A DNA stretch of 34,962 nucleotides from Methanobacteriota archaeon (GCA_023457135.1 JAEWMO010000073.1:1-34962); one strand, 5' to 3'. Shown: positions 8,337 through 16,038, counted from the stretch's first letter. Numbers and translations: made by a program. Notes: a model not told the origin generated them from the sequence alone.

Positions 8337-8602
8337 GCTGAGCCACTCACCCTAGTCCCATCTCCGGGATGGAACCGACATCTCGCCGGACTGCAGAAGA
8401 GTTTGGTCAAGGTCTGCCATACTTGGATGATCATTCGGTAGGATAGTATCGATAAAAGCATTGTGCCATATTTCTCTCTACCGGAGTAATCTGCCGTGTT
8501 AACGGAGACATTCGTTTCCATGAAGCGTCACCACGCACCGGGGTGACCGGAGCCGGCCGGACGGCGCTCCAGTCCCATCAAATCCGGCCGGATAAGTGAG
8601 AC

Positions 8603-8638
8603 GCACATATATATGCAGGCAGGTAGTTGTATATGTGC
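8603..8638 (+). promoter_or_regulatory. TATA region with inverted repeat upstream of the zinc-ribbon genes
   Basis: The gap 8337-8664 separates the divergent fusion gene from the zinc-ribbon pair and has no credible gene. GCACATATAT (8603-8612) faces GTATATGTGC (8629-8638) with nine of ten matches and a 16-base spacer. The left arm contains the likely TATA box for the downstream gene, so a dimeric regulator bound here would block or modulate TBP. The first ATG of the gene lies 27 bases after the right arm. A T-rich TATA-like element (TTTTATCG on the minus strand, near 8450) may serve the fusion gene. Confidence 0.5.
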
Positions 8639-8664
8639 AGACTCTATCTGCATGGTTGAAGTAT

Positions 8665-8841
8665 ATGGATGAGAGATATTCAAGCAGGGGTCCCCGCTCG
8701 TTCCAGGACCGCCCCCGCGAGTTCCATAAGGCAGTCTGTTCCGACTGCGGCAAAGAGTGCGAAGTTCCTTTCAAGCCCACGGAGGGTCGGCCCGTCTACT
8801 GCCGCGACTGCCTCCCGAAGCACAGGAAACCCCGCTACTGA
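8665..8841 (+). CDS. CxxC-x17-CxxC zinc-ribbon protein, copy 1
   Basis: The 58-residue basic protein carries CSDC and CRDC separated by exactly 17 residues, the spacing of the CxxC-x17-CxxC zinc-binding family; an extra cysteine lies in GKEC. The N-terminal part RGPRSFQDRPREFHK is rich in arginine and the end is KHRKPRY, so binding to nucleic acid is plausible. The family has no firm function that I know of. I chose ATG 8665 because similarity with copy 2 begins there. An in-frame ATG at 8596 would add 23 residues, but that stretch overlaps the promoter inverted repeat. Copy 2 follows 40 bases downstream. Confidence 0.82.
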   Translation: MDERYSSRGPRSFQDRPREFHKAVCSDCGKECEVPFKPTEGRPVYCRDCLPKHRKPRY

Positions 8842-8881
8842 GTAGTCTGTGAATAAAATTTCCAACGTGAGTGAAATTCCA

Positions 8882-9058
8882 ATGGAAGAGAGATATCCGA
8901 GCCGGGGTCCCCGCTCGTTCCAGGACCGCCCCCGCGAGTTCCATAAGGCAGTCTGCTCCGACTGCGGCAAAGCATGCGAAGTTCCTTTCAAGCCCACGGA
9001 AGGTAGACCCGTCTATTGCCGCGACTGCCTCCCGAAGTACAGAAAACCCAGATTCTAA
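8882..9058 (+). CDS. CxxC-x17-CxxC zinc-ribbon protein, copy 2
   Basis: This is a second 58-residue protein of the same length as copy 1, differing at only about six positions (for example Glu to Ala in GKAC, His to Tyr and Tyr to Phe at the C-terminus). All four zinc cysteines are kept. I chose ATG 8882, where similarity to copy 1 begins; an ATG at 8849 would add 11 unrelated residues. A GTGAG ribosome site lies nine bases upstream. It is followed by T-runs, so the pair probably forms one transcript. Retention of both copies with mainly silent or mild changes suggests that both are functional. Confidence 0.82.
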   Translation: MEERYPSRGPRSFQDRPREFHKAVCSDCGKACEVPFKPTEGRPVYCRDCLPKYRKPRF

Positions 9059-9061
9059 CCC

Positions 9062-9067
9062 TTTTTT
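9062..9067 (+). terminator. T-run terminator after the zinc-ribbon pair
   Basis: Six T residues follow four bases after the copy 2 stop codon, and a second run of five T lies at 9085-9089. This fits archaeal U-tract termination. Confidence 0.5.
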
Positions 9068-9178
9068 AATCAAGCACTGAAGCCTTTTTCATGATGTTGT
9101 CTGCCGTAGTGAGAGCGCTGTCCTGCTCCCGGTTCAGGCGTTGCTCCATGCCTTTTCCGGGTAGTAGTCTCCGGCATC

Positions 9179-9946
9179 CTATACGATCAGCCGCTTTCGC
9201 ATCAGCCTGATGGCGAGGACGAAGAAGATCGCGGTCGCCACCACGATCCAGGCGAGGTTGAAGAGATTGATCGGTGAGAATGCCGCAAGCGTGATCGCAC
9301 GGTTGATGGTGACGACGTGCGTGAGCGGCAGCACGGCGAGCGCGAAGTACTGGATCGGTTCAGGGAGCAGGTTGAGGGGAAAGAACGTTCCCGAAAAGAG
9401 GAACATCGGGGTGATGAAGAGGAACGAAGGATAGTTCAGCGCATCGATCCCCGGCGTTATTGCCGTGAAGCACATCCCGATAGCTGCAAAGAGCAGGCCT
9501 GCCAGGCCGGAGAAGGGGATGAGGAGCAGGGATGACGGCATGGCTACGACGCCAAAGAGGAGGAGGACCGGGAGCATCAGCGTTGCGTAGATCATGCCCC
9601 GGGTGGCCCCCCAGAACATCTCTCCCGCGATGACCTCGTCGATGCCGACCGGCGTCGCGATGATGGCGTCAAACGTCTTCTGATAATACATCCGGACGAA
9701 CGACGAGTAGGTGCACTCGAAGAAAGACGAGTACATCACCGATATCGAGACGAGGGCCGGTGCGATGAAGACCGGGTAGGGGATCCCGTCGATCGCCTCG
9801 ACGTAGGTCCCGAGGCCGAACCCCAGGGCCAGGAGGTAGAGGACCGGTTCGACGAACGGTGGGATGAAGTTTACCTGATACGTTCTGATGAAGGCGTCCC
9901 AGTTTCTCTGCCAGACGCTTCGCACCCTGCTGCTGATCTCGACCAT
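9179..9946 (-). CDS. ABC-2 type exporter permease (DrrB/NodJ-like)
   Basis: The 255-residue membrane protein has six predicted helices (for example around residues 30-48, 58-78, 108-130, 135-160, 170-190 and 228-248), the normal layout of ABC-2 permeases. Segments EPVLYLLALGFGLG, FDAIIATPV, and FLFSGTFFPLNLLPEP with HVV following are typical of the NodJ/DrrB branch. It begins four bases after the stop of the ATPase gene at 9951-10883 and must be translated with it. The substrate cannot be told; relatives export drugs, lipids or glycans. Confidence 0.9.
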   Translation of the reverse strand: MVEISSRVRSVWQRNWDAFIRTYQVNFIPPFVEPVLYLLALGFGLGTYVEAIDGIPYPVFIAPALVSISVMYSSFFECTYSSFVRMYYQKTFDAIIATPVGIDEVIAGEMFWGATRGMIYATLMLPVLLLFGVVAMPSSLLLIPFSGLAGLLFAAIGMCFTAITPGIDALNYPSFLFITPMFLFSGTFFPLNLLPEPIQYFALAVLPLTHVVTINRAITLAAFSPINLFNLAWIVVATAIFFVLAIRLMRKRLIV

Positions 9947-9950
9947 CCGC

Positions 9951-10883
9951 TCACTCCCTCAGGGTCCGGCCGGTGAGCCGCAGAAAGACGTCCTCAAGGG
10001 TCGCCGGACGGACCGTCACTGCCTCGTGCTTGCAGACCTCAAGAAGCTCCCGTGCCACGTCGTGAGGTCGATCCGTGAAGATCTGGAACGTATCCCCGGT
10101 AGTGTCGTAGTCCAGCCCGAGCCCGTCCAGGCGGGCGGCCGCCTCCGGTGTCCGGGCAACCTCGACGACGTCGCTTCCTGCATGCTCCCGGATAAGGTCT
10201 GCCGGAGGCCCTTCTACCAGGATCTTCCCGTGGTCCATGATCACCAGCCGGTCGCAGAGGCGTTCTGCCTCGTCCAGGTAATGCGTCGTGAGGACAAGGG
10301 TGTTTCCCTGCGCCTGAAGGCTCCGGAGTTTCTCCCAGATCAGGTGTCGCGCCTGAGGGTCGAGCCCGATGGTGGGTTCGTCGAGGATGAGCAGTTCTGG
10401 CGCGTTGATCAGGGCCCGGGCGATGATCAGCCGCCGCTTCATCCCGCCGGAGAGTTTGTCGATGAGTACGTCCCGCTTCTCTTCAAGCTGCATGAACGAG
10501 AGGAGTTCTTCCGCCCGCGGTTCTGCCTCCCGCTTCGGGATGCCGAAGTAGCGGGCATAGACGAGCAGGTTCCGATAGGCCGAAAAGTCCGGATCGAGGT
10601 TGCTCTCCTGCGGCACCACGCCGAGGCGGGCCTTGATCTCCCGTTGATGGGCATCCACGTCCATGCCGAAGACCTCCAGGGTGCCGCCGGATTTCGGGGA
10701 GATGCACTGGATCATCTTCATCGTCGTCGTCTTCCCCGCCCCGTTCGGGCCGAGGAATCCAAAGACCTCACCTTTCCTGACCCGGAAGGTGATGCCGTCG
10801 ACCGCGGTGAGGTCCTCAAACCGTTTCTCCAGGTCGCGCGCTACGATGATATCCTCTATCGTCTCCTCCTCCTGACCGGTCAA
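9951..10883 (-). CDS. ABC-2 type exporter ATP-binding protein (DrrA/NodI-like)
   Basis: The 310-residue ATPase has Walker A GPNGAGKTT (45-53), Q-loop VPQE (90-93), signature LSGGM (144-148), Walker B LLILDEP (164-170) and switch histidine in LTTHYLDEAE. The signature LSGGM and the C-terminal extension of about 85 residues ending VTVRPATLEDVFLRLTGR are hallmarks of the daunorubicin-resistance type. The best start is a TTG at 10883; no ATG or GTG is available before the conserved ARDLEKRF. The GGAGGAGGAG run lies just after this TTG rather than before it, so the start is uncertain. It is the first gene of the two-gene exporter operon. Confidence 0.9.
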   Translation of the reverse strand: MTGQEEETIEDIIVARDLEKRFEDLTAVDGITFRVRKGEVFGFLGPNGAGKTTTMKMIQCISPKSGGTLEVFGMDVDAHQREIKARLGVVPQESNLDPDFSAYRNLLVYARYFGIPKREAEPRAEELLSFMQLEEKRDVLIDKLSGGMKRRLIIARALINAPELLILDEPTIGLDPQARHLIWEKLRSLQAQGNTLVLTTHYLDEAERLCDRLVIMDHGKILVEGPPADLIREHAGSDVVEVARTPEAAARLDGLGLDYDTTGDTFQIFTDRPHDVARELLEVCKHEAVTVRPATLEDVFLRLTGRTLRE

Positions 10884-11060
10884 TGAGGTCGTCCCGATAG
10901 AACATCCTTTCGCCTTCCCGCCACCCCTGCTCCCGGAGGCCCCCCGTCTTCACCCGTGTGCCTGCTGTTCCCGGGTGCCGGATTGGCTCTGAAATCCGCA
11001 TCTTTTTTGCCTGTACAGGGACTATAACTGTCATTCACACCTGGTGGACAGAACGTTACC

Positions 11061-11522
11061 ATGACCCATAGTTCTCACGAGGGATACGCAGGGACGGAGA
11101 GGATCACCTGCCCGTCCGATGCAGTCTATGTCGGTTCCACGAACAATCGCGGCCGGGGGGTCTTCGCCCGCAGGGATCTCGCAGCAGGCGAACTGATCGA
11201 GGTCTGCCCGGTGATCGTGCTGGGTGGGCAGGACAACCAGGACCTCATCGATCAGACGCCTCTCTACAACTATTACTTCGCGTGGGGGGAGCACCAGGAC
11301 CTGGGTGCCGTTGCGCTGGGCTGCGGGTCGCTCTACAACCACTCGTTCCACGCAAACGCGGACCATGTCTGCGACGTTGCCGGCGGCGAGATCCGTATCT
11401 ACGCCTATCGTGCCATCCGGAGGGGCGAGGAGATCACCATCAACTACGGCGGCCGGCCCGACTGTCCCGACCCCGTCTGGTTCAATGTGACGGACGAAGA
11501 GGGCAGATGCTCTCTGCCCTGA
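11061..11522 (+). CDS. Small SET-domain protein, probable lysine methyltransferase
   Basis: The 153-residue protein is essentially a bare SET domain, a fold that transfers methyl from SAM to protein lysine. Landmarks in order are GRGVFA (31-36), which binds SAM; LYNHSFHAN (91-99), the pseudoknot NHS motif; and GEEITINYG (122-130), which supplies the catalytic tyrosine. There is no clear pre-SET domain and only a very short post-SET end with one cysteine (EGRCSLP). Compact SET proteins occur in bacteria and some archaea; a few archaeal ones methylate chromatin proteins. A GGTGGA ribosome site lies 12 bases before the ATG. The target protein is unknown; this genome segment shows no histone gene. 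Confidence 0.85.
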   Translation: MTHSSHEGYAGTERITCPSDAVYVGSTNNRGRGVFARRDLAAGELIEVCPVIVLGGQDNQDLIDQTPLYNYYFAWGEHQDLGAVALGCGSLYNHSFHANADHVCDVAGGEIRIYAYRAIRRGEEITINYGGRPDCPDPVWFNVTDEEGRCSLP

Positions 11523-11883
11523 ACGTCCGGGCACGGTATCCGTCGGCATCGCGAACGGCCGGCAGTGATGGTGCCCCGGCACCGGCGGGCAACTATGGGG
11601 GGGCTGCCGGGATCTCCAGTGGAAACCGGGGGGTTTACGGGTTCCTCCTGTAATCATCGAGAATCTCTATAGTTCTCCTATCCCCTGCCGCTTCTTATGG
11701 CAGTCGCGCTGGCAGTGCGGGCCGCTCAGAAATCCCCGCTGGTTTCGAGAGACTGGCGGGGCTTCCGGGCAATCTTCGCAGTTTCCGGCAGGGATCGGGG
11801 CGCGAGGAGGGATGGGAGCGGTGGTTCCGGTTTGACCCCGCCGTGCCGCCCCGGACCGCCTGATCGGACCTGCAACAGGTCGC
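11523..11883. other. 361-base non-coding gap with small inverted repeats
   Basis: No convincing gene is visible; the only open frame (11697-11894) has poor codon use and no ribosome site. Near its right end GACCTG (11867-11872) faces CAGGTC (11876-11881) across three bases, directly after the stop of the minus-strand gene, and may help end or protect that transcript. GGTGCC and GGCACC are paired near 11568-11581. Confidence 0.4.
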
Positions 11884-12402
11884 CTACCGTTTGATGACCA
11901 GCTGCACCTGCTCGGTCCGCACGAAGCCCCCTCCGCTCGCTGTCACCGTGGCGTCCACGGTTGCCGTGGAGACGAGGGGGGGCAGGGAGGGGGCTACGAT
12001 CTCATACCTGAGCGGGGGGTAGGGCGGTGAGACCGTGGCAAGGTCGCGGCTGTCACGATATGCCCCCCCGAGTGCCGTAGCGGTGACCGCGATCTGCACG
12101 GGTGCGGCAAACCCGTTTTCGGGGTGCACCGTGAGTGTAAACCTGACCGTATCGCCGGAACGGGCCGTGGCGGCCGTGGGCGTCACGCTGATGAAGAATG
12201 AGCGCGGACCGCCCGGCACCGGTGTTCCGGTCGCGACCGGTGTTCCCGGCGCTCCGTGCCGCGCCGGTGCAGGAGCAGTCGCTGGCAACGGCTGTTCGTG
12301 TGGTCCAGCCCCGTCCATGAGAAAACTGTAGACGACGACGGTGCCGGTGAGTACGACGCAGATGAGGACTGCGATCAGTATGGCGGGGTATTCTCGTGCC
12401 AT
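11884..12402 (-). CDS. Membrane-anchored secreted protein with Ig-like domain
   Basis: I do not recognise a named family. The 172-residue product has one hydrophobic N-terminal helix (about 6-29, YPAILIAVLICVVLTGTVVV), probably an uncleaved anchor, then a proline/alanine-rich stalk (about 35-65) and a beta-rich domain of about 100 residues. The sequence SVTPTAATARSGDTVRFTLTV followed by GFAAPVQIAVTA resembles the bacterial and archaeal Ig-like domains that follow a membrane stalk. The N-terminus lacks the charged prepilin motif needed for type IV pilins. It stands alone between the SET gene and mop. A surface adhesive or structural role is inference. Confidence 0.75.
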   Translation of the reverse strand: MAREYPAILIAVLICVVLTGTVVVYSFLMDGAGPHEQPLPATAPAPARHGAPGTPVATGTPVPGGPRSFFISVTPTAATARSGDTVRFTLTVHPENGFAAPVQIAVTATALGGAYRDSRDLATVSPPYPPLRYEIVAPSLPPLVSTATVDATVTASGGGFVRTEQVQLVIKR

Positions 12403-12453
12403 GGTGCCGGTACCCCGGGGTGCCGGGGGAGGATACGCTTGAGACCGTTGCCG

Positions 12454-12465
12454 GCATATTTATGC
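12454..12465 (-). promoter_or_regulatory. Promoter of the membrane-anchored protein gene
   Basis: On the minus strand GCATAAATATGC is a TATA-like element inside a short perfect palindrome. It lies about 52-63 bases before the ATG at 12402, giving a leader of about 30 bases. Confidence 0.4.
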
Positions 12466-12583
12466 GTTATCCCCGGCCGATCGGGAGGTTGCAGATTGGT
12501 CCCGGGCCGCCTGGCAGGCAGGGCTTCAGCTGCTTATGCAAACCGGGGTGCGCTATCTCTGCCTGAAAAAGTGTGAGGTCTTC

Positions 12584-12793
12584 TCAGTCGGTGGCGACCA
12601 TGACCTCGGTTGATTTGACCACGGCATAGACCTTCTTGCCGACAGCAAGCCCGAGGTTCTCCACGGACGTCTTCGTGATGACCGCGATGAGCTCGCCGCC
12701 GCCGTCCAGCGTGATGACGATTTCAGCGGTGACCACGCCTACATTGATGGCCTTTACTTTTCCGGGAAGCTGATTCCTTGCACTTAACTTCAT
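12584..12793 (-). CDS. mop: Molbindin (Mop/TOBE-domain molybdate- or tungstate-binding protein)
   Basis: The 69-residue protein is a single Mop domain: it opens with MKLSARNQLPGKV, contains the repeating VNVG-like turn AINVGVVTAEIVI and ends with KTSVENLGLAVGKKVYAVVKSTEVMVA, all standard for molbindins. These small proteins assemble into hexamers that bind molybdate or tungstate between subunits and buffer the metal in the cytoplasm. ModC in this window lacks the equivalent TOBE domain, so Mop may be the separate sensor or store. A GGTG element precedes the ATG at short distance. The promoter has a striking inverted repeat, described at 12813-12847. Confidence 0.92.
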   Translation of the reverse strand: MKLSARNQLPGKVKAINVGVVTAEIVITLDGGGELIAVITKTSVENLGLAVGKKVYAVVKSTEVMVATD

Positions 12794-12812
12794 GATGCAC
12801 CGCGATGCTGAT

Positions 12813-12847
12813 CCGGCTATCCAGATAATATAGGTTTTGATAGCCGG
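12813..12847 (-). promoter_or_regulatory. mop promoter with perfect 9-bp inverted repeat around the TATA box
   Basis: CCGGCTATC (12813-12821) and GATAGCCGG (12839-12847) are exact reverse complements separated by 17 bases. The spacer contains the minus-strand TATA element CTATATTAT preceded by a purine-rich AAAACC, a possible BRE. The TATA ends about 31 bases before the mop ATG. A dimeric regulator bound to both arms would cover the TBP site. Metal-dependent regulation is inference from the gene product. Confidence 0.65.
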
Positions 12848-12964
12848 CCCGGATCGTTGCTGGTGGGCGGTCCGGGACGAAGGAGAATGGCCGGTGGGGA
12901 GAATCCGCCGCCCGCTGCTTCTTTGTCACACGATTGCAAGACCAACTGGCCGGCATGCACCGGG

Positions 12965-13978
12965 TCAGGGTGCCGCATCGGCCCGGCGCATGAACTCCCG
13001 CACGGTGGCCAGGTATGCATCGGTCTCTTCGAGGTGGTGCCCGTGCGAGGCGTCCTCAAAGACCACCAGTTCCGATCCCGGTACCAGGCCCTGGAAGTAT
13101 CCCATAGACGCAGGCGATGCCTCGTCATACTCCCCGCAGGTGAAGAGCACCGGGACAGAGATCTCGTCCAGACGGTCGGTGACGTTGAATGTCCGGAGGG
13201 TGCCCGTGCAGGTGAACTCGCTCGGCCCCCACATGTGGAGGTAGACCGGCAGCGCCATCCGCTCAAAGGCCCTGTTCATGCAGTCCGGCCAGGGGTCCAG
13301 CCGGCAGACGTGCCGGGCGTAATACGCCCCCATGGCTTCCTGATATTCCGGGGAGTCGAAGTTCCCGGTCGACTCCGCTTCACGGACGGCCTCCTGCATC
13401 TCTTCGGGGAACGCGGCGAGATTCGCCCGCTGGTCGGCAGCCCACCGGTTTGCGTCCAGCAGCGGTGCAGAGAGGATCAGGCTCTCCACGCCCTCAGGGT
13501 CTGCAGAGAGCATGTATGCGGTTGCAAGCGCCCCACCCCAGGACTGGCCGAGGAGGTGCACCCGACGGAGTCCGAGCGCGTCCCGGACCTCGCCGACCTC
13601 CGTGGCATACCGCTCCACCGTCCAGAGAGCGGGGTCGTCCGGCTGGTCGGAGTTGCCGCAGCCGAGCTGGTCGTAGAAGATGACTGGCCTCTCGTCCGCG
13701 AGAGCCTCGAGCGGCTCGAGGTAATCGTGCGGCACCCCGGGCCCTCCGTGGAGGGCCAGGAGAGGCGTTCCGGCGCTCTCCACGCCGACGGCCCGGAACC
13801 AGATCCGGCCGCCGGTGACGTTGATGTAGCCTTCGCGGACGTTATCCCCGGATGCTGTTGCACAGATGCGTGGTGTTGTGTCTGTTCCGTCTGTCATGAT
13901 GCAGAGCGCAATCAGCACCGCTGCAACCGTGAGAAAGAGTAGTATCATAAGATATCTCCGGAACCTGTTGCCTGCCAT
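12965..13978 (-). CDS. Membrane-anchored or secreted proline iminopeptidase-like alpha/beta hydrolase
   Basis: The 337-residue protein has a basic N-terminus and hydrophobic helix (about 9-28), then an alpha/beta hydrolase domain. HGGPG (77-81) forms the oxyanion site, GQSWGG (144-149) carries nucleophile Ser146, Asp285 in CGEYDEASP and His312 in DASHGHH complete the triad. HGGPG together with GQSWGG is diagnostic for family S33 prolyl aminopeptidases, which remove N-terminal proline or other residues from peptides. Four cysteines (Cys225, 233, 257 and 281) could form disulfides, consistent with an external location, unlike the usual cytoplasmic enzyme. Substrate is unproven; other hydrolases share this fold. 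Confidence 0.87.
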   Translation of the reverse strand: MAGNRFRRYLMILLFLTVAAVLIALCIMTDGTDTTPRICATASGDNVREGYINVTGGRIWFRAVGVESAGTPLLALHGGPGVPHDYLEPLEALADERPVIFYDQLGCGNSDQPDDPALWTVERYATEVGEVRDALGLRRVHLLGQSWGGALATAYMLSADPEGVESLILSAPLLDANRWAADQRANLAAFPEEMQEAVREAESTGNFDSPEYQEAMGAYYARHVCRLDPWPDCMNRAFERMALPVYLHMWGPSEFTCTGTLRTFNVTDRLDEISVPVLFTCGEYDEASPASMGYFQGLVPGSELVVFEDASHGHHLEETDAYLATVREFMRRADAAP

Positions 13979-14304
13979 GATGGAGTCCTGAAATGTATCG
14001 CCGGGAGAGGTTCTCGACCACCTCTACCTTTATATGGCCTGCAGAGCGTTTGCCCGGGCACGTCTAGAAGATTCCGAAATGAAATGAGAAGCAGTATCCC
14101 AAATGAGTTTTAGAGCCTTCAACGCCGGCCGTATCAAGGGGTTCATGTGACCGTGGCAGGGCAACTCGAAAGTCCACATGTCTATCAGCGGGGAATCATC
14201 GCTGCCGCTATGAAGACCGGATGTTTTCGGCTTATTCTCCATTCACAGCCACGGTTGAATCCGGCAACTTTAATCCTCCGGATGATCTTCATTCAGGTGT
14301 GAGC
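13979..14304. other. 326-base gap between divergent hydrolase and S-layer-type genes
   Basis: No gene is visible. The minus-strand hydrolase has a TATA element at 14028-14037, listed separately. For the plus-strand gene the nearest candidate is ACTTTAATC near 14267-14275, about 30-38 bases before its GTG. The rest (14050-14220) shows no tRNA, repeat or strong hairpin. Confidence 0.4.
14028..14037 (-). promoter_or_regulatory. TATA box of the S33-type hydrolase gene
   Basis: On the minus strand CCATATAAAG lies about 50-59 bases before the ATG at 13978. An AGGA ribosome site sits within the predicted short leader. Confidence 0.5.
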
Positions 14305-15897
14305 GTGTCAAAACTCCTGCGTATCGCAATAGTCCTGTTCTGTGTAATCCTGACCGTCCCTGCTGTGAGTGCCGGCAACCTCACCATTACGGAGCCGTCC
14401 GTTAACGAGAGCACGTTCGCCGAGATGCGGGATTTTTATGTCTATGGCGTCTTTCCTGAACCCCTGGCGCATCCCGGCAATCTCCGCGTCGTCCTCAAAG
14501 ACGAGAGCGGCGCGGTTGTCCGTACAGTGATGAGCAGCGTCAACGAGACCGGCGTAACGCCGGAGACTTCGGTAGACATGAGCCTCGTTCCAAGCAAGTG
14601 GGGAGGTATTCTCGCTCCCGATGTCGTCACCGAGCCCGGAGGGATCGTGAACGGCAGCAACAAGGTGCTGGTGACCGATTCCTACTACCTCGCTCTGGTA
14701 CAGGGCGGGGTCACCCGGGGGATGGGGAGTTACACCGACGTCAGCGGCGGGACGCTCGCGCCGATCACGCGGGACCTGACCGCCGGGACCTACACGCTGA
14801 TCGTCGAGGGGCTGGACGGGGATCTTGCCGGTGAGAGGGTGGAGAGAGCGATCGCCTTCGGCACGACCCACGCGTCGCTTGGGACGTTCCGTCCCGACGC
14901 GAACAAACAAAACGTTATCGACTGGGCAGGGGAGCAGACGCCGCCGCTGCGAGTCTACCTCGACTGGCTTCCGGGATACTTCCGGTCAGGCGAGGCCGGG
15001 TATGAGATCCCGGACCGGTGGCAGGCGAATAACGCCATCGAGGTGGCAAACGACCTCGCGGGAACGACGGTCGATACCGTTGCCGCCGCACGAAACGACT
15101 GCCTCATCTACAACATCGGCAACACCAGCGCGACCCTGCAGGTCGAACTCGCCGCCATCCTCCGGAACGGTCTTGAGAACTCCAGCACTACGACGTTCAC
15201 CCACTACGATATCGGGGAACCGTCGATGGGATGGGCGGACCCGGCGACCGGTGCGGCTGAATCGATGACCGGGAGGCCGGTGGCCTATCCCGCCGGCACC
15301 CGGGTCGTCTACACCCGTGCGGAGATCACGGACGAGCCGGTGCGTGAGAATTACTTCAACACGGTGATGAACGACAGCAGGAAGACTGTCGATACAACGC
15401 CGATGCACGTAACGATCACGCAGGGGGAGAATCTGACGTTCTACGGCGTGACCAGGCCGATTGCAACGACGCTGACCGGTACCGGGAGCGCCTGCCGCTA
15501 TATCCCCGAAGACCAGATCGCGACATACATCTACGAGAACGAGACCCTGGGGCGGTTCACATTCACCGGCTGCCTGATGCGCGAGTTCGAAGGCGGGTAC
15601 ATCGGGAGCGCCAACTACGAGTTCGGGCATGCGTTTGCCGATACTGCGGCGATGCCGGCGGGAACGTGGCTGCTCGCGGTGAGCGCCTACAACACAACCG
15701 GAGCCCTCGTGGAGAAGACGAACCGGACGATCGAGCTCGAAGTAGTCACCCCGTCGCGGGCAACGACCCTGCCTGCCGGAACCGTCATTGCAGCCGCAGC
15801 GCCTGCACCGGCGCCTGCGGCAGCCCGGGCACCCGGATCTGGTTTCGTCCCGGCGCTCGCGGTGCTTCTGGCAGTGGCTGTGCTCCGGCGCGGGTGA
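14305..15897 (+). CDS. S-layer-type surface glycoprotein with C-terminal sorting tail (methanogen DUF3821-like)
   Basis: The 530-residue protein has a signal peptide (SKLLRIAIVLFCVILTVPAVSAG) and a long beta-rich extracellular part containing more than ten N-x-S/T sequons, many within NET, NNT or NSS-like contexts. Near the C-terminus an alanine/proline-rich stretch (APAPAPAAARAPGSGF) precedes a hydrophobic helix and RRG, which looks like an archaeosortase-type PGF-CTERM signal. I recall similar proteins in Methanoculleus described as S-layer glycoproteins with DUF3821, but could not check this. I chose GTG 14305, with GGTGTGAG just upstream, over ATG 14221, because it places the signal peptide at the N-terminus. 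It is monocistronic. Confidence 0.8.
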   Translation: MSKLLRIAIVLFCVILTVPAVSAGNLTITEPSVNESTFAEMRDFYVYGVFPEPLAHPGNLRVVLKDESGAVVRTVMSSVNETGVTPETSVDMSLVPSKWGGILAPDVVTEPGGIVNGSNKVLVTDSYYLALVQGGVTRGMGSYTDVSGGTLAPITRDLTAGTYTLIVEGLDGDLAGERVERAIAFGTTHASLGTFRPDANKQNVIDWAGEQTPPLRVYLDWLPGYFRSGEAGYEIPDRWQANNAIEVANDLAGTTVDTVAAARNDCLIYNIGNTSATLQVELAAILRNGLENSSTTTFTHYDIGEPSMGWADPATGAAESMTGRPVAYPAGTRVVYTRAEITDEPVRENYFNTVMNDSRKTVDTTPMHVTITQGENLTFYGVTRPIATTLTGTGSACRYIPEDQIATYIYENETLGRFTFTGCLMREFEGGYIGSANYEFGHAFADTAAMPAGTWLLAVSAYNTTGALVEKTNRTIELEVVTPSRATTLPAGTVIAAAAPAPAPAAARAPGSGFVPALAVLLAVAVLRRG

Positions 15898-16038
15898 GAG
15901 TATCCGGCGAGATTGCTCCACTTCTTTCAATTTTCTCACCTCCCGGCTCCGCAGGAGTCCCAGAATCCCTTTGGAATCTCCACGAAATGAGAAAGTCCAT
16001 ATGGAGCCGCAACACAATTCCGATACAGGAACGACCAC

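Larger units (their letters stand above)
8665..9058 (+). repeat. Tandem gene duplication, two 177-base units 217 bases apart
   Basis: The two zinc-ribbon reading frames are direct repeats with no insertions or deletions between them. The 40 bases between them are unrelated to the region upstream of copy 1, so only the coding part is shared. Confidence 0.85.

Noticed and set aside
6927..8441. 504-codon open frame antisense to the methyltransferase/ATP-grasp fusion
   Set aside because: The minus-strand gene has clear motifs in both domains; the opposite frame has none.
8596..8664. N-terminal extension of zinc-ribbon copy 1
   Set aside because: The extension is absent from copy 2 and covers the TATA inverted repeat.
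11697..11894. 65-codon frame in the gap after the SET gene
   Set aside because: No ribosome site, arginine/glycine-rich translation and overlap with the next gene.
14221..14304. N-terminal extension of the S-layer-type protein
   Set aside because: It would bury the signal peptide 28 residues inside the protein; GTG 14305 has a ribosome site.
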